Positions 7,352-17,385 of a stretch of DNA of 44,129 nucleotides are shown piece after piece. The position numbers and the translations under genes are program-made. The notes below the pieces were generated by a model that had not been told where the DNA came from, did no database searches, and saw nothing but the letters and a program-made list of their open reading frames with translations. Where the stretch lies: the NCBI GenBank assembly GCA_002862945.1, contig PKCJ01000114.1:1-44129 (forward strand). The letters are read 5' to 3'. Source of the stretch: Opitutia bacterium. GTDB taxonomy: Bacteria > Verrucomicrobiota > Verrucomicrobiia > Opitutales > Coraliomargaritaceae. Positions within the stretch are counted from its first letter, which is position 1. Each line of letters begins with the position of its first letter.

Positions 7352-9862
7352 CTATTCTGGTGGCAAAAGCTTTGCTAATTCCTCAAGATCGCCGAAGTGC
7401 TCGGCCAGATCCTTTGCGCTTCCTAGATGGCCAAGAGTGCTTTCAAACAACTCACGCTTCTCTTTTTTAAGGTGCTGAATGCGTTCTTCAATCGTGCCTT
7501 GCGTGATCATTCGATAAACGAAGACGCGACGGTCTTGACCGATTCGGTGAACACGATCCACCGCCTGCTCCTCCACAGCGGGATTCCACCATGGATCGAT
7601 CAGGAAGACATAGTCCGCCGCATGGAGTGTAATGCCAGTGCCCCCTGCGCGTAGGCTGACGAGTATGACAGCGGGTTCTTTTGTATTTTGAAAGATTTCG
7701 ACAGGTTTAGCGCGGTCTTTAGTTTCGCCACTGAGTTCGAGTAAAGCCACCTTCGGGAAGGTTGTTTTCAGCAAAGGCTTCAGACGCTTCAGGAGGCTCA
7801 AGAATTGACTAAAGATGACGACCTTGCGCGCGCCATCACCACAGAGAGCTTCTTCGAGACGTGAGAGTAGCATCTGTATTTTACCACTCTGCTGGATGTC
7901 GGTATTAACATCGGGAATCAGCCCAGGATCGCAGCAAGCTTGCCTCAATCGCGTGAGTAGGGAGAAGAAGTGCATGGACTGTGCCTGCACGGCCGATTGC
8001 AAATCGTTGCCCAGTTCATCGCGCCCTCGGTCGAGAAGCTTCTCATAGATCTGACCTTGTAAGTCAGTAACAGGACAGATCAGATCCATCTCTACCTTCC
8101 GCGGAAGGTCCTTACCTACCATATCCTTCTGGCGGCGAAGAATGAAGGGCGTCAATTGCTGCCGCACACGCTCGGTAAAGGTTTCACGAAAACCAGAGTT
8201 GTCCGACTCGACGGCATCTTCAAATCGACGGCGCGAGCCGAGCAAGCCAGGCATCAGAAAGCGAAAGAGCGTCCATAAGTCGAGCAAACGGTTTTCGATC
8301 GGTGTGCCGGTCAGCGCGAGCCGGCACTCAGCTTGGATCGCGCAACAAGCCTGCGTCACTTTCGCATCTGGGTTTTTAATCTGCTGTGCTTCGTCGAGTA
8401 CCGCGTAGCCAAACTGCGTCCCCTCGAGCAAGTGCTTGTGCCGTCGTAGTTGGGTATAGCTCGCGATCCAGAGCATTGGCTGCGTCGGGCCATCGTTCGA
8501 AAAGTCGCAACTGCTGCGCAATAGTTCGGTCTGAAGATTCGGATACCAGCGGCGAGCCTCTCTTTGCCAAACGGGCACCACACTTGCGGGACAAACAATT
8601 AAACTGTTTTTATTTTCGAAAGGATAGAACTTTAAAAGAGTCAGCACTTGTAAGGTCTTACCCAGCCCCATTTCATCCGCTAGCAAACCGTGGCAGCCCA
8701 AATCGCGAAGCTTAGCCATCCAATGCACGCCTTGCGCTTGATAGTCTCTCAGAAATACAGGAAGCGTTTTTGCGTCGCTTGATTCCTCCTTAAGTAATTG
8801 CGCCCTCCAGGCAGAAAGCTCTGCCTCCAAATCCAATTCAGCACCACGCTCGGCGAAGAGGGAGAATACCATATATCGTGGCCAAGTCTGCGCCTCTTTT
8901 GAATTGGCTGCAGTCGCCACGCGCCACTCGGCGAGCGCTGCCGATTGATCATTATCAATATTAACTAAGCCGATGCCCCGCACCAAATGAGTGCCCCGCC
9001 CCACTTTGGCCAAACGCTCGGCATCTTCGCGGTCGAGCCATTGGCGGCCAATTTTTAACCGCCAGTCAACGCGCATCTGCTCCTGTCCTGAAGACTCGAC
9101 ACGGCCGATCACTTTCACCTCTCGCACGCCTTCGGCCATGCGCTGAGCTTCGAGATCCAGGTCGATAGAATTAAAGATCTCATCCCAGCGCTTGAGTGCA
9201 TGCGAGAAAAACGGTGCGACCCGCTCAGAATCGTAGAGAATGAAGTCGTTGGATTCGCGTCGGAATTTAAAACCTACTTCACGCGCCAGACCCGTCAACC
9301 GGACTAGAACCTCGCGCTCTGCGGCGTGGATCGGAACTTCGTCACTACGGAAGGCAGACTCGTGGGATAAATCGACATTTGTCCAGTAAGCTGTTAGGCG
9401 AAGACCTGAGCTCAAACCTTCTAGCTTCGGCGTCAAACGACGAGCGGGTGCGACCTCTTGGTCCGCCTCGGGCTCTGGTTCCCTGTTAGTCTCCTCTGAC
9501 TCGGGTTTCGGCTCGTAGGGCAAGGGATCTATCTCATCGGCGATCAACTCTTCGACCTCGTAGAGACCACCCACGCCAACCGCCTCACCTAGTGTATTAT
9601 CATCGATCGAACTGCGAACCTTAGGCCCATTGCTTGTCCACTCAATCACGGCGTAGCAGGTGTCATTACGAGCAAACTTGCAATGAACAATGGCCTCGTC
9701 GTTCGCGAGTTCGACGCCAGAAATCTGCCCTTTACGGTAGATTTCGCGACCACGCAAGAGCGTCTCTTTAGAAAATGACTGCTCCCAGTCTAGACCTACA
9801 TTTGCGAACCACCGCTCAAGGGCGACAGTATTATAAACACGACTAGATAAGCGGGTAGACAT
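7352..9862 (-). CDS. SNF2/Rad54-family DEXH helicase with degenerate N-terminal SWIM-like region
   Basis: This large ATPase of the SNF2 superfamily moves along double-stranded DNA or remodels protein-DNA complexes. Helicase motifs are clear: LADEMGLGKTLQVL (Walker A), VLDEAQQIKN (DEAQ motif II), LTGTPIENRLLDLW (motif III), then the C-terminal lobe with VSLRAGGTGITLHAAD and EEQAVDRVHRIGQ (motifs V, VI). The N-terminal ~100 residues have the YRKGQISGVEL pattern of SWIM zinc-finger leaders, but the CxC...CxH ligands are absent. An acidic Glu/Pro-rich linker follows. The frame extends to a GTG at 9955, but the ATG at 9862 (MSTRLSSRVYN) is preferred, giving 836 residues. It is a single gene on the minus strand. 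Confidence 0.9.
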   Translation of the reverse strand: MSTRLSSRVYNTVALERWFANVGLDWEQSFSKETLLRGREIYRKGQISGVELANDEAIVHCKFARNDTCYAVIEWTSNGPKVRSSIDDNTLGEAVGVGGLYEVEELIADEIDPLPYEPKPESEETNREPEPEADQEVAPARRLTPKLEGLSSGLRLTAYWTNVDLSHESAFRSDEVPIHAAEREVLVRLTGLAREVGFKFRRESNDFILYDSERVAPFFSHALKRWDEIFNSIDLDLEAQRMAEGVREVKVIGRVESSGQEQMRVDWRLKIGRQWLDREDAERLAKVGRGTHLVRGIGLVNIDNDQSAALAEWRVATAANSKEAQTWPRYMVFSLFAERGAELDLEAELSAWRAQLLKEESSDAKTLPVFLRDYQAQGVHWMAKLRDLGCHGLLADEMGLGKTLQVLTLLKFYPFENKNSLIVCPASVVPVWQREARRWYPNLQTELLRSSCDFSNDGPTQPMLWIASYTQLRRHKHLLEGTQFGYAVLDEAQQIKNPDAKVTQACCAIQAECRLALTGTPIENRLLDLWTLFRFLMPGLLGSRRRFEDAVESDNSGFRETFTERVRQQLTPFILRRQKDMVGKDLPRKVEMDLICPVTDLQGQIYEKLLDRGRDELGNDLQSAVQAQSMHFFSLLTRLRQACCDPGLIPDVNTDIQQSGKIQMLLSRLEEALCGDGARKVVIFSQFLSLLKRLKPLLKTTFPKVALLELSGETKDRAKPVEIFQNTKEPAVILVSLRAGGTGITLHAADYVFLIDPWWNPAVEEQAVDRVHRIGQDRRVFVYRMITQGTIEERIQHLKKEKRELFESTLGHLGSAKDLAEHFGDLEELAKLLPPE

Positions 9863-10030
9863 CGAGACAGATTGAACCTGTAATGATAGCTTTTGATAGG
9901 AGTAAGCCGCAAGGAGAATTGAAAAATTTGCACTCTGTGACTCGAGTAGCTTCACTTCCCATGGGATATTCGGAGTGCAGGGTTTGGATCAATCCCGCCC
10001 GCTAACAAGAATCAGTGATAGCCTCGTATA

Positions 10031-12421
10031 CTAGCGCACCGATCCGAAATCAAGCTCACTTATATCCAGGTAGTCACCCGGATACTGGCGTGAAACAACG
10101 ATACGAAAACGCACATCTTCGGCCTCATTCGGAGCGGTGAAAGGCAAGCGAATCGCAACAGGCTCGTTTCGGTGCTCGATGGGTAAGCGCAAGGGCAGTT
10201 CCGTTTCCAAATTACGACCGTCGCGATCAAGCCAGGTCACATGTATGTGAGCTCGGTTATCAAGGCTAATTTTCCAAGTGCCCGTAATGCGGAGTTCGTA
10301 AGTCTTATTGGAAACAACGGGAAAGGTGTTAAAAATCGAAACAATATCCGAGCCTGAGACACGAAGCCCCGAGTCACCCAGAACCGAGGCCTCACTCGCT
10401 TCGACCGCAAAATGCTCACTCGCCCGATAGTCGAGGTGCCAATCCTCAACTTGAGGTAATAAGGGGCCTAGGAAATTTCGCATCCGATTGCCGACATGCT
10501 CCAATTTTGGATCGCGCAACTGGCTGATAAACTCTTGCGGGGCAGGCTTAATCAATCCTCTAGCCAAGCGCTCGGGATTTGATTGGCTAAGCGCAATTTG
10601 TCGGCGCTCGGGTGAGTACTTAGCGTTCTCGGTGTATTCTTCAAAATAGGCACGGTAGTCACTGGCGGCTATTTTGAATTGAGCCAAAAGAGTTTCAATA
10701 TTCGCTGACGACTCTGAATCAAGACAGGCCTGGACCAAAGCTCGGCGTGATTGATCGAAATCTGCGTAGAGCTCCGTCAGACGGAAAGCCTCGGAGACTA
10801 CTTGCACGCGTTTTTGGAAACGTGATGCGTCTTGCTTAGCTGGGATTCCAATCTTGGCCTCAGCCAACTCAATATAGTCGCGCATCTCTGCTAGAACTTC
10901 GGAGGAAAAGAGTGCGATGCCTGACTCATCCTTGTAAAGCTTGATCCAGTCTGCTTGGCCTTCGTTGTCATTACGATGGCGCTCGGCAGTTTCGTAAAAG
11001 GCGCGTATCGGTGCGGATGCAGGGCCGAAGAAGTTATCGTAATATTCGTCGAGTAGCGCATTGGCATCTTGCTCTGGATTCCATAGCAGTTCGGCTGCAA
11101 ACCAAGCTTTGGCTCCATCCAAGCCCCAGAAGGAAGGCAACTGGGAGTAAAAAACATCAATGCCTTCGTCTGACAAATGGCGAATGCTCTCGACGATCCA
11201 TTGATTAAACTGTCGTGGATAGAGAAGCGGCGCGCCGAAATAATAGTCCCAAGTCGCCACGCGCTCTGCACCAGAGGCTGCCCATGCTTGGATCAATGCT
11301 TTGTCCTGAGTCCGATAATCGGGGTCATGCCACTGCGCGCGGTCGGAGGTAAGCACGGGCATGACACGTGGGTGTATCGTAATGGTGGGAGCGGGCTCTG
11401 CCCAATAATATGAGAGCGCGGTGAGGTAGCGATCTTCACCGGTAGGTGTTTGCCACGCACCTCCTTCTTCGAATACACGCTTGGCCACTTGGTTCATAAA
11501 ACCAAAAACCAGATCAGTATAGTTGGGACGAGTGCGAAAATAGCGCAACGGTGAGACGGCAGCCTCAGTACGCTCAGTCGTATCGAAGAGTACGTTGTCA
11601 TTGATTGAGAGAGAAAAGCTCTTGCTATTTGGATTATCCGCGAAATGACTGATTGCAGCTTGCGCGGCGACCTCAATCGCTTCGGGGTGAGTCAAGTCTG
11701 GCTGCGGGTCGGTGCCACAACTCCCGCGCGGCACTTTGCGTCGTCCGTTGACTTCAGAAAAAACTTCGGGCGTCGTGGCGAAGACTTCCTCGCTGAAGAC
11801 CTTGGCTAAATTATGGTTGAAGGAATAGATTTGGTTCAATCGATTGCGACGTGCGAAGTCTAAATTTACGGGATGGAACTTACGCTGCGCAAAGGCTGGT
11901 GTTTCACGCCATGGACGATTTGGAAAGTGAGTGATTGAAGGTTTGACGAATTCTAGACCCAGATCACCCGCCCAATAATACCGAGCGCCAAGCATCTCTT
12001 TTTCTATGGTATAGAGTGCATTTAACCAACCAGCTGGTTCACCGCTACGAATAAAGACGCGCGTACGCTCACGGTGAATAGTAAAGGCGCCGCCTTTACT
12101 AAGATCATCTGTGAGTTGAAAATAGATTGCATTTTTGGGGCGACCTTCGAAGACAGCTTTAAGCGAGCGACCTCTCAGCCGTTGAAACGAGTTGGAAAAA
12201 TCAATAACTGAATCGATCAGAGGCTGGGATGCCGACTCTGGCAGCACAATTGTATCAATCTGAAAGATCGAAAGTTGCGCAGAACCAACAACCCTCTGCG
12301 GCTTCCATGGTTGTGCGCGTTGATCGGGCAAGCAAATACAAGGCTCTGCGATCAGTAATGACAGAAAGATTACTTTGATTAGGTCTTTCAAAGTGAGTAG
12401 TCTATGGAAACAAATGCTCAC
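10031..12421 (-). CDS. Exported DUF4838 glycosidase-like protein
   Basis: This 796-residue protein has an N-terminal signal peptide (KVIFLSLLIAEPCICL, cleavage near residue 31). The middle matches the DUF4838 layout: an alpha-glucuronidase-like N-terminal domain (residues ~35-160, with GWLNALYTIEKEMLGARYYWAGD), then a barrel-like DUF4838 core including FSLSINDN and VATWDYYFGAPLLYPRQ. The C-terminal ~150 residues look like a beta-sandwich, possibly a carbohydrate-binding module. Such proteins are common in polysaccharide-degrading Verrucomicrobiota and Planctomycetes; the substrate is unknown. The start is GTG at 12421, with no good ribosome-binding site visible. It is an isolated gene downstream of the phosphorylase terminator. 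Confidence 0.75.
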   Translation of the reverse strand: MSICFHRLLTLKDLIKVIFLSLLIAEPCICLPDQRAQPWKPQRVVGSAQLSIFQIDTIVLPESASQPLIDSVIDFSNSFQRLRGRSLKAVFEGRPKNAIYFQLTDDLSKGGAFTIHRERTRVFIRSGEPAGWLNALYTIEKEMLGARYYWAGDLGLEFVKPSITHFPNRPWRETPAFAQRKFHPVNLDFARRNRLNQIYSFNHNLAKVFSEEVFATTPEVFSEVNGRRKVPRGSCGTDPQPDLTHPEAIEVAAQAAISHFADNPNSKSFSLSINDNVLFDTTERTEAAVSPLRYFRTRPNYTDLVFGFMNQVAKRVFEEGGAWQTPTGEDRYLTALSYYWAEPAPTITIHPRVMPVLTSDRAQWHDPDYRTQDKALIQAWAASGAERVATWDYYFGAPLLYPRQFNQWIVESIRHLSDEGIDVFYSQLPSFWGLDGAKAWFAAELLWNPEQDANALLDEYYDNFFGPASAPIRAFYETAERHRNDNEGQADWIKLYKDESGIALFSSEVLAEMRDYIELAEAKIGIPAKQDASRFQKRVQVVSEAFRLTELYADFDQSRRALVQACLDSESSANIETLLAQFKIAASDYRAYFEEYTENAKYSPERRQIALSQSNPERLARGLIKPAPQEFISQLRDPKLEHVGNRMRNFLGPLLPQVEDWHLDYRASEHFAVEASEASVLGDSGLRVSGSDIVSIFNTFPVVSNKTYELRITGTWKISLDNRAHIHVTWLDRDGRNLETELPLRLPIEHRNEPVAIRLPFTAPNEAEDVRFRIVVSRQYPGDYLDISELDFGSVR

Positions 12422-12489
12422 AATTCTAGTCGAAATATTTATAGGTCCAAAATCAAGGATAAGGCAGTTAAAACAGCTACTAAAATACC

Positions 12490-12524
12490 AAAAAAAAGTC
12501 CCGCCGCTTTTAGCGGACGGGGCT
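12490..12524 (-). terminator. Rho-independent terminator after the pyrimidine phosphorylase gene
   Basis: A GC-rich stem (12497-12507 with 13513-equivalent arm at 12513-12524, one bulged A) closes on TTTTA. On the minus strand it is followed by seven T (the A run 12491-12497), 25 bases after the gene's stop. Confidence 0.85.
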
Positions 12525-12546
12525 TTGAGTGAAATTGTGATCAGCT

Positions 12547-13881
12547 TTACGCGACCCGTTCGACTATAAGCTCCGGTGGATTCGGGCGTTTGGGTGCAAG
12601 ACGGTAAGCTGTCTTCAGGTATTCAAGTGCTTCTTCCATCTTGGCTTCGTCGTTATAGTGGATCATCATGAGCGGCTCACCTTGCTTGACTTGAGTTCCG
12701 ACCTTCTTGATCTCGGAAACACCAACGGATGGATCGTATTTACCATTCTTCCTAATTGCGAGTTTGGCTACGCCTTCAGCAATGAGACCTGCGTTGATTG
12801 TATGCACATAGCCGCGCTTGGGTGCAGGGAGCTTACGAACGTGCTTCGCAGTCGGGAACTTCTCGGGATCATCAATCACGGAGGTGTCACCACCTTGTGC
12901 TTCGATCATATCTTTAAACTTCTTCAAAGCGGAGCCATCCTTTAAATGGCGCTGCACGGTTTGCTTAGCCGAAAGCGTCGAGCCAGCGACGCCAGCGAGG
13001 CGCACGATTTCCATGCCGAGTTTGAGTACGAGCTCTTGCAGATCTTCAGGACCTTCGCCCTTAAGGAGCTGAATGGCTTCCTTGATTTCAAGCGCTGTAC
13101 CGACGGTGTCGCCGAGCGGTTGATTCATATCTGTCACAAGTGCCACACAACGGCGCTTCATGGAGCGGCCTACTCGAGTGATAGAACGTGCAAGCTGCTT
13201 GGCTTGTTCAACATCTTTAATGAAAGAACCGTTACCCCACTTGACGTCGACAACGAGGCCTTCGGCCCCTTCGGCTAGCTTACGGCTAAGCACGCTGCCC
13301 GTGATAAGTGGCAAGCTGGGAATCGTGCCTGTTTCCGTGCGCATGTCGTAGAGAATCGCATCAACGGGTGCAATTTCGGGGTCTTTACGTATGAAAGTAC
13401 AGCCGACCTTCTTGAGCTGTGCGTGAAACCCTTTGAGGTCAAGAACTGGATCGAAACCAGGGATCGCGGAAAGCTTGTCGAGGTTACTGATGACGTGCTC
13501 TTCGTCTACCCCATTCATCGTCGGCATGACAACGCCGCAAGCAGCAGCAAGCGGTGCAAGCACCAATGTGGTCTTATCACCGACACCACCAGTGGAGTAT
13601 TTGTCGATCTTCGGGCGAGTAATCTTAGTAAGGTCAATGACCTCGCCAGAAAGCATCATCTCTTCGGCAAAGGTTGCTGTCTCCTGGGCAGACATGCCTT
13701 GAAAATAAACCGCCATGGCAAAGGCAGCTTGCTGGAATTTAGGCATTATTTCGTCTAATATGGAGTCGACAATGAACCGTATTTCTTCGTCGGAGAATTC
13801 GCCTCCATCGCGCTTCTTTTCGACTAAATAGCTAAACGAAGGCTTAATGAATTTGCGTGCACTTATGATCTTTTTTCTCAT
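12547..13881 (-). CDS. Thymidine/pyrimidine-nucleoside phosphorylase family protein, divergent active site
   Basis: The family cleaves thymidine or uridine with phosphate to give base and (deoxy)ribose-1-phosphate. The 444-residue length and three-domain layout fit. KYSTGGVGDKT (94-104) is the conserved phosphate-binding loop, LPLITGSVLSRKLAEG (190-205) the pyrimidine-binding region, and the C-terminal barrel follows. The normally near-invariant SGRGLGHTGGT block is instead NGVDEEHVISN (123-133), with only the His kept; by alignment with E. coli DeoA a phosphate-contacting Ser and Thr become Asn. A pyrimidine-binding Lys appears as Arg200, and KVGSGAF is KWGNGSF. The substrate may therefore differ. 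A likely separate promoter lies in the 219-base gap after tpiA. The name deoA is withheld for these reasons. Confidence 0.85.
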   Translation of the reverse strand: MRKKIISARKFIKPSFSYLVEKKRDGGEFSDEEIRFIVDSILDEIMPKFQQAAFAMAVYFQGMSAQETATFAEEMMLSGEVIDLTKITRPKIDKYSTGGVGDKTTLVLAPLAAACGVVMPTMNGVDEEHVISNLDKLSAIPGFDPVLDLKGFHAQLKKVGCTFIRKDPEIAPVDAILYDMRTETGTIPSLPLITGSVLSRKLAEGAEGLVVDVKWGNGSFIKDVEQAKQLARSITRVGRSMKRRCVALVTDMNQPLGDTVGTALEIKEAIQLLKGEGPEDLQELVLKLGMEIVRLAGVAGSTLSAKQTVQRHLKDGSALKKFKDMIEAQGGDTSVIDDPEKFPTAKHVRKLPAPKRGYVHTINAGLIAEGVAKLAIRKNGKYDPSVGVSEIKKVGTQVKQGEPLMMIHYNDEAKMEEALEYLKTAYRLAPKRPNPPELIVERVA

Positions 13882-13975
13882 TGAATGAGTCTGCGTCTAT
13901 TGTAAATAAAGCCGCCCGAGGCGGCATAAACATTTGATATATGGGGACTAAGGTGCAAAATGTCGAGCCTTAAAT

Positions 13976-14101
13976 ATGGTAAAATAATCAAGCGCCGTGC
14001 TGACACGCGGCCAATCAAGCTATTTCGACAGGCTTGCGGAAGCGCAAAGCCTCATAAAAAGTGATCCAATACAAGTTCCTTGATTCGTTATTATTTTACC
14101 T
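13976..14101. repeat. Imperfect inverted repeat around a structured 120-base segment after tpiA
   Basis: GGTAAAATAATCAAG at the left end is matched in reverse complement at the right end by CTTGATT-(7 bases)-ATTTTACC. Inside are two further hairpin-forming pieces: GCCGTGC/GCGGC near 13992-14010, and AGGCTTGCG/CGCAAAGCCT near 14030-14052. The segment begins exactly at the tpiA stop. It could be an mRNA 3' structure or a small non-coding repeat; no second copy is in the window. Confidence 0.4.
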
Positions 14102-14880
14102 TACTTGGCTAGTTTTTGCGCGCTCTCGACGAGGGCGGCAAAAGAGTTAGCTTTGAGAGCCGCACCGCCGATAAGGCCGCCGTCGATGTTCTTTTGAGCG
14201 AGTAATTCATCGGCGTTTTCTGGCTTCATAGAGCCGCCATAAAGAATACGGACTTTTTCGGCAGCTTGTGCCCCGATAAGCCCCATGAGGAGGCAGCGGA
14301 TTTCTGCGTGCACTTCCTCAGCCATCTCAGGAGTTGCTGTCTTGCCTGTGCCGATCGCCCAAACGGGCTCGTAAGCGACGACGAGAACATCAGCAGCTTC
14401 GGCGGTGACACCGATGAGGGCGCCTTCAAGCTGTGTTTTAATCACTTCGTTGACCTTACCAGATTCACGCTCGTCGAGTGTCTCGCCAATGCAAACGATC
14501 GGCTTGAGGTTCGCGTCAAGAGCAGCAAGGATCTTCTTATTAACGATGGCGTCGGTCTCTCCGAAGTATTCACGGCGCTCAGAGTGCCCAAGGATGACGA
14601 AGTTTGTGAATAAGTGGCGCAGCATTTCGGCAGATATCTCACCAGTGTAGGCACCTGAGACTTGGAAGTGCATATTTTGTGCTCCAAGTTGGACGTTGGA
14701 ACCGCTCACGACATTAGATACGGATTCTAGAGTCGTAAAAGTCGGACAGACACAGACGGCAACGTCTGTTTGTGCGCCAACTAGGCTGACAATATCCTTG
14801 GCGAGTGAAGCACCCTCTTCAGAGTTTAAATTCATTTTCCAGTTTCCTGCGATGAGGTATTTGCGTGCTGATTGACTCAT
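14101..14880 (-). CDS. tpiA: Triose-phosphate isomerase
   Basis: This enzyme interconverts dihydroxyacetone phosphate and glyceraldehyde-3-phosphate. The 259-residue TIM barrel shows GNWKMN (catalytic Lys) at the N-terminus, GHSERREYFGE (catalytic His), YEPVWAIGTGKTATPE (catalytic Glu plus loop 6 lid) and YGGSMKPENA (phosphate binding). All catalytic residues are present. It lies 40 bases after pgk on the same strand with no terminator between, so it is the third gene of the gap-pgk-tpiA cluster. The ATG at 14880 is chosen because it leaves a short normal N-terminal tail before the first strand. Confidence 0.97.
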   Translation of the reverse strand: MSQSARKYLIAGNWKMNLNSEEGASLAKDIVSLVGAQTDVAVCVCPTFTTLESVSNVVSGSNVQLGAQNMHFQVSGAYTGEISAEMLRHLFTNFVILGHSERREYFGETDAIVNKKILAALDANLKPIVCIGETLDERESGKVNEVIKTQLEGALIGVTAEAADVLVVAYEPVWAIGTGKTATPEMAEEVHAEIRCLLMGLIGAQAAEKVRILYGGSMKPENADELLAQKNIDGGLIGGAALKANSFAALVESAQKLAK

Positions 14881-14920
14881 AATATTAGATGTGTAGTAGA
14901 TTATTATTGATACCTAATGC

Positions 14921-16114
14921 TTAAATTTGGTCAAGAGCAGTAACGCCAGGGAGCTCTTTGCCTTCGAGGAATTCGAGGGACGCGCCGCCGCCGGTACTCA
15001 TGAAGGTAACTTGATCGCCGTAGCCAGCCATCTTGATCGCTTTGACGGAATCGCCACCACCAATAATTGAGCAGGCTTCAGACTCGGCAATCGTCTTGGC
15101 CACTGCGAAGGTCCCCTTGTTGCAAGCGTCGATTTCAAAAATGCCCATGGGCCCGTTCCAGAGGACAGTCTTGGCGTTTTTGATTTCGTTGCTAAAAAAC
15201 TCGATGCTCTTGGGGCCGATGTCGACACCCTCCCAGCCGTCCTCGATATTGCCTTCAAAGAACTTGCTCTCACCGACGGTGCCAGCACCAAAGTCGAGGT
15301 CTTTTACACCGAGGTTATCGAGCGGAAGGAGGAAGTTGACGCCCTTTTCCTTAGCCTTGGCTAAAGCGGATTGGGCTATTTCGATAAAATCGGGCTCGCT
15401 AAGTGATTCCCCGATGGTGCGGCCTTCGGCCAATGCGAAAGTATAAGCCATGGCACCACCAATGATGATGGTGTCAGCCTTTTCGAGAAGCGCATCGATG
15501 ACCTTGATCTTATCTGAGACCTTTGCACCACCAAGAATCACAGTAAGTGGACGCTCTGGGTTCGCAGTCTTGTCACCCAGGTACGCAAGTTCCTTTTCGA
15601 TCAAGAGACCACAGACACATGGTGAGAGGTGCTTGGCAACGCCTGCTGTCGAGGCGTGGGCGCGGTGCGCGGTGCCGAAGGCATCGTTGACGAAAGCATC
15701 GGCTAGCTTGGCCAGTGCAGCTGCAAACTCGGGATCGTTTTTTTCTTCACCAGCGTAGAAGCGCACATTTTCTAAAAGAAGGACTTCGCCCTCGCCCATT
15801 TTAGCCGCTAAGGCTTCAACTTCTTCGCCAATGCAGTCTTCAACAAAGGCGATGGGCTGGCCGAGTCGCTTCGCCAATTCTTCAGCCACAGGCGCTAGAG
15901 TGTATTTGGCATTCTTCTCGCCCTTGGGTCGTCCGAGATGGGATGCGAGAATTACTCTAGCACCCTTCTCAATAAGTAACTTTATCGTCGGTAGCGCAGC
16001 GACGATACGGGAGTCGTCGTTAATAATGCCGTCTTTGAGAGGCACATTGAAATCGCAGCGAACGAAGACTCGCCTACCAGAGAGATTCACGTCTTTGATG
16101 GTTTTAGTGGCCAT
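14921..16114 (-). CDS. pgk: Phosphoglycerate kinase
   Basis: This enzyme transfers phosphate between 1,3-bisphosphoglycerate and ADP, the first ATP-forming step of lower glycolysis. The 397-residue length is standard. RVFVRCDFNVPL is the N-terminal substrate site, and SHLGRPKGEKNAKY supplies substrate-binding His and Arg. LENVRFYAGEEKNDP and GPMGIFEI are hinge motifs, and the C-terminal GGGDSVKAI plus STGGGASLEFLEGKELPGV form the nucleotide site. It follows gap after a 245-base gap that holds a possible terminator or attenuator, and precedes tpiA closely. Confidence 0.97.
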   Translation of the reverse strand: MATKTIKDVNLSGRRVFVRCDFNVPLKDGIINDDSRIVAALPTIKLLIEKGARVILASHLGRPKGEKNAKYTLAPVAEELAKRLGQPIAFVEDCIGEEVEALAAKMGEGEVLLLENVRFYAGEEKNDPEFAAALAKLADAFVNDAFGTAHRAHASTAGVAKHLSPCVCGLLIEKELAYLGDKTANPERPLTVILGGAKVSDKIKVIDALLEKADTIIIGGAMAYTFALAEGRTIGESLSEPDFIEIAQSALAKAKEKGVNFLLPLDNLGVKDLDFGAGTVGESKFFEGNIEDGWEGVDIGPKSIEFFSNEIKNAKTVLWNGPMGIFEIDACNKGTFAVAKTIAESEACSIIGGGDSVKAIKMAGYGDQVTFMSTGGGASLEFLEGKELPGVTALDQI

Positions 16115-16275
16115 GGTGTTTAATGTAAAATGGATAATGTCGCACTAGGGTTGGAGATATTTTGCTGGCTTAAGATCCTAAATAGGCTTGTTATTGCGAA
16201 ACTCTCGAAATTCAGAGGTTTTTCTTCGCGTCGCTCCCCTCGACAAGTTGAGGTCAGGAAAGTGTCGAGAAGAAT

Positions 16276-16325
16276 GAAAAAGCCGTCGCGATCAAGAATC
16301 CGTTGGGATACCTACTGCGGCGGCT
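16276..16325 (-). terminator. Possible terminator/attenuator between gap and pgk
   Basis: The arms AGCCGTCGC (16281-16289) and GCGGCGGCT (16317-16325) pair over nine bases with one G-U, closing a 27-base loop. On the minus strand the second arm is followed by five T. It begins 35 bases after the gap stop. The long loop weakens the call. The rest of 16115-16359 holds no gene that I can support. Confidence 0.45.
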
Positions 16326-16359
16326 AGAAAATCAATCAGTTGCGACCAAGAGATCCAGA

Positions 16360-17385
<1,026 letters not shown>

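Noticed and set aside
16130-16340. Plus-strand open frames in the gap-pgk spacer
   Set aside because: Low-complexity basic sequences with no family resemblance; they lie across the probable terminator.
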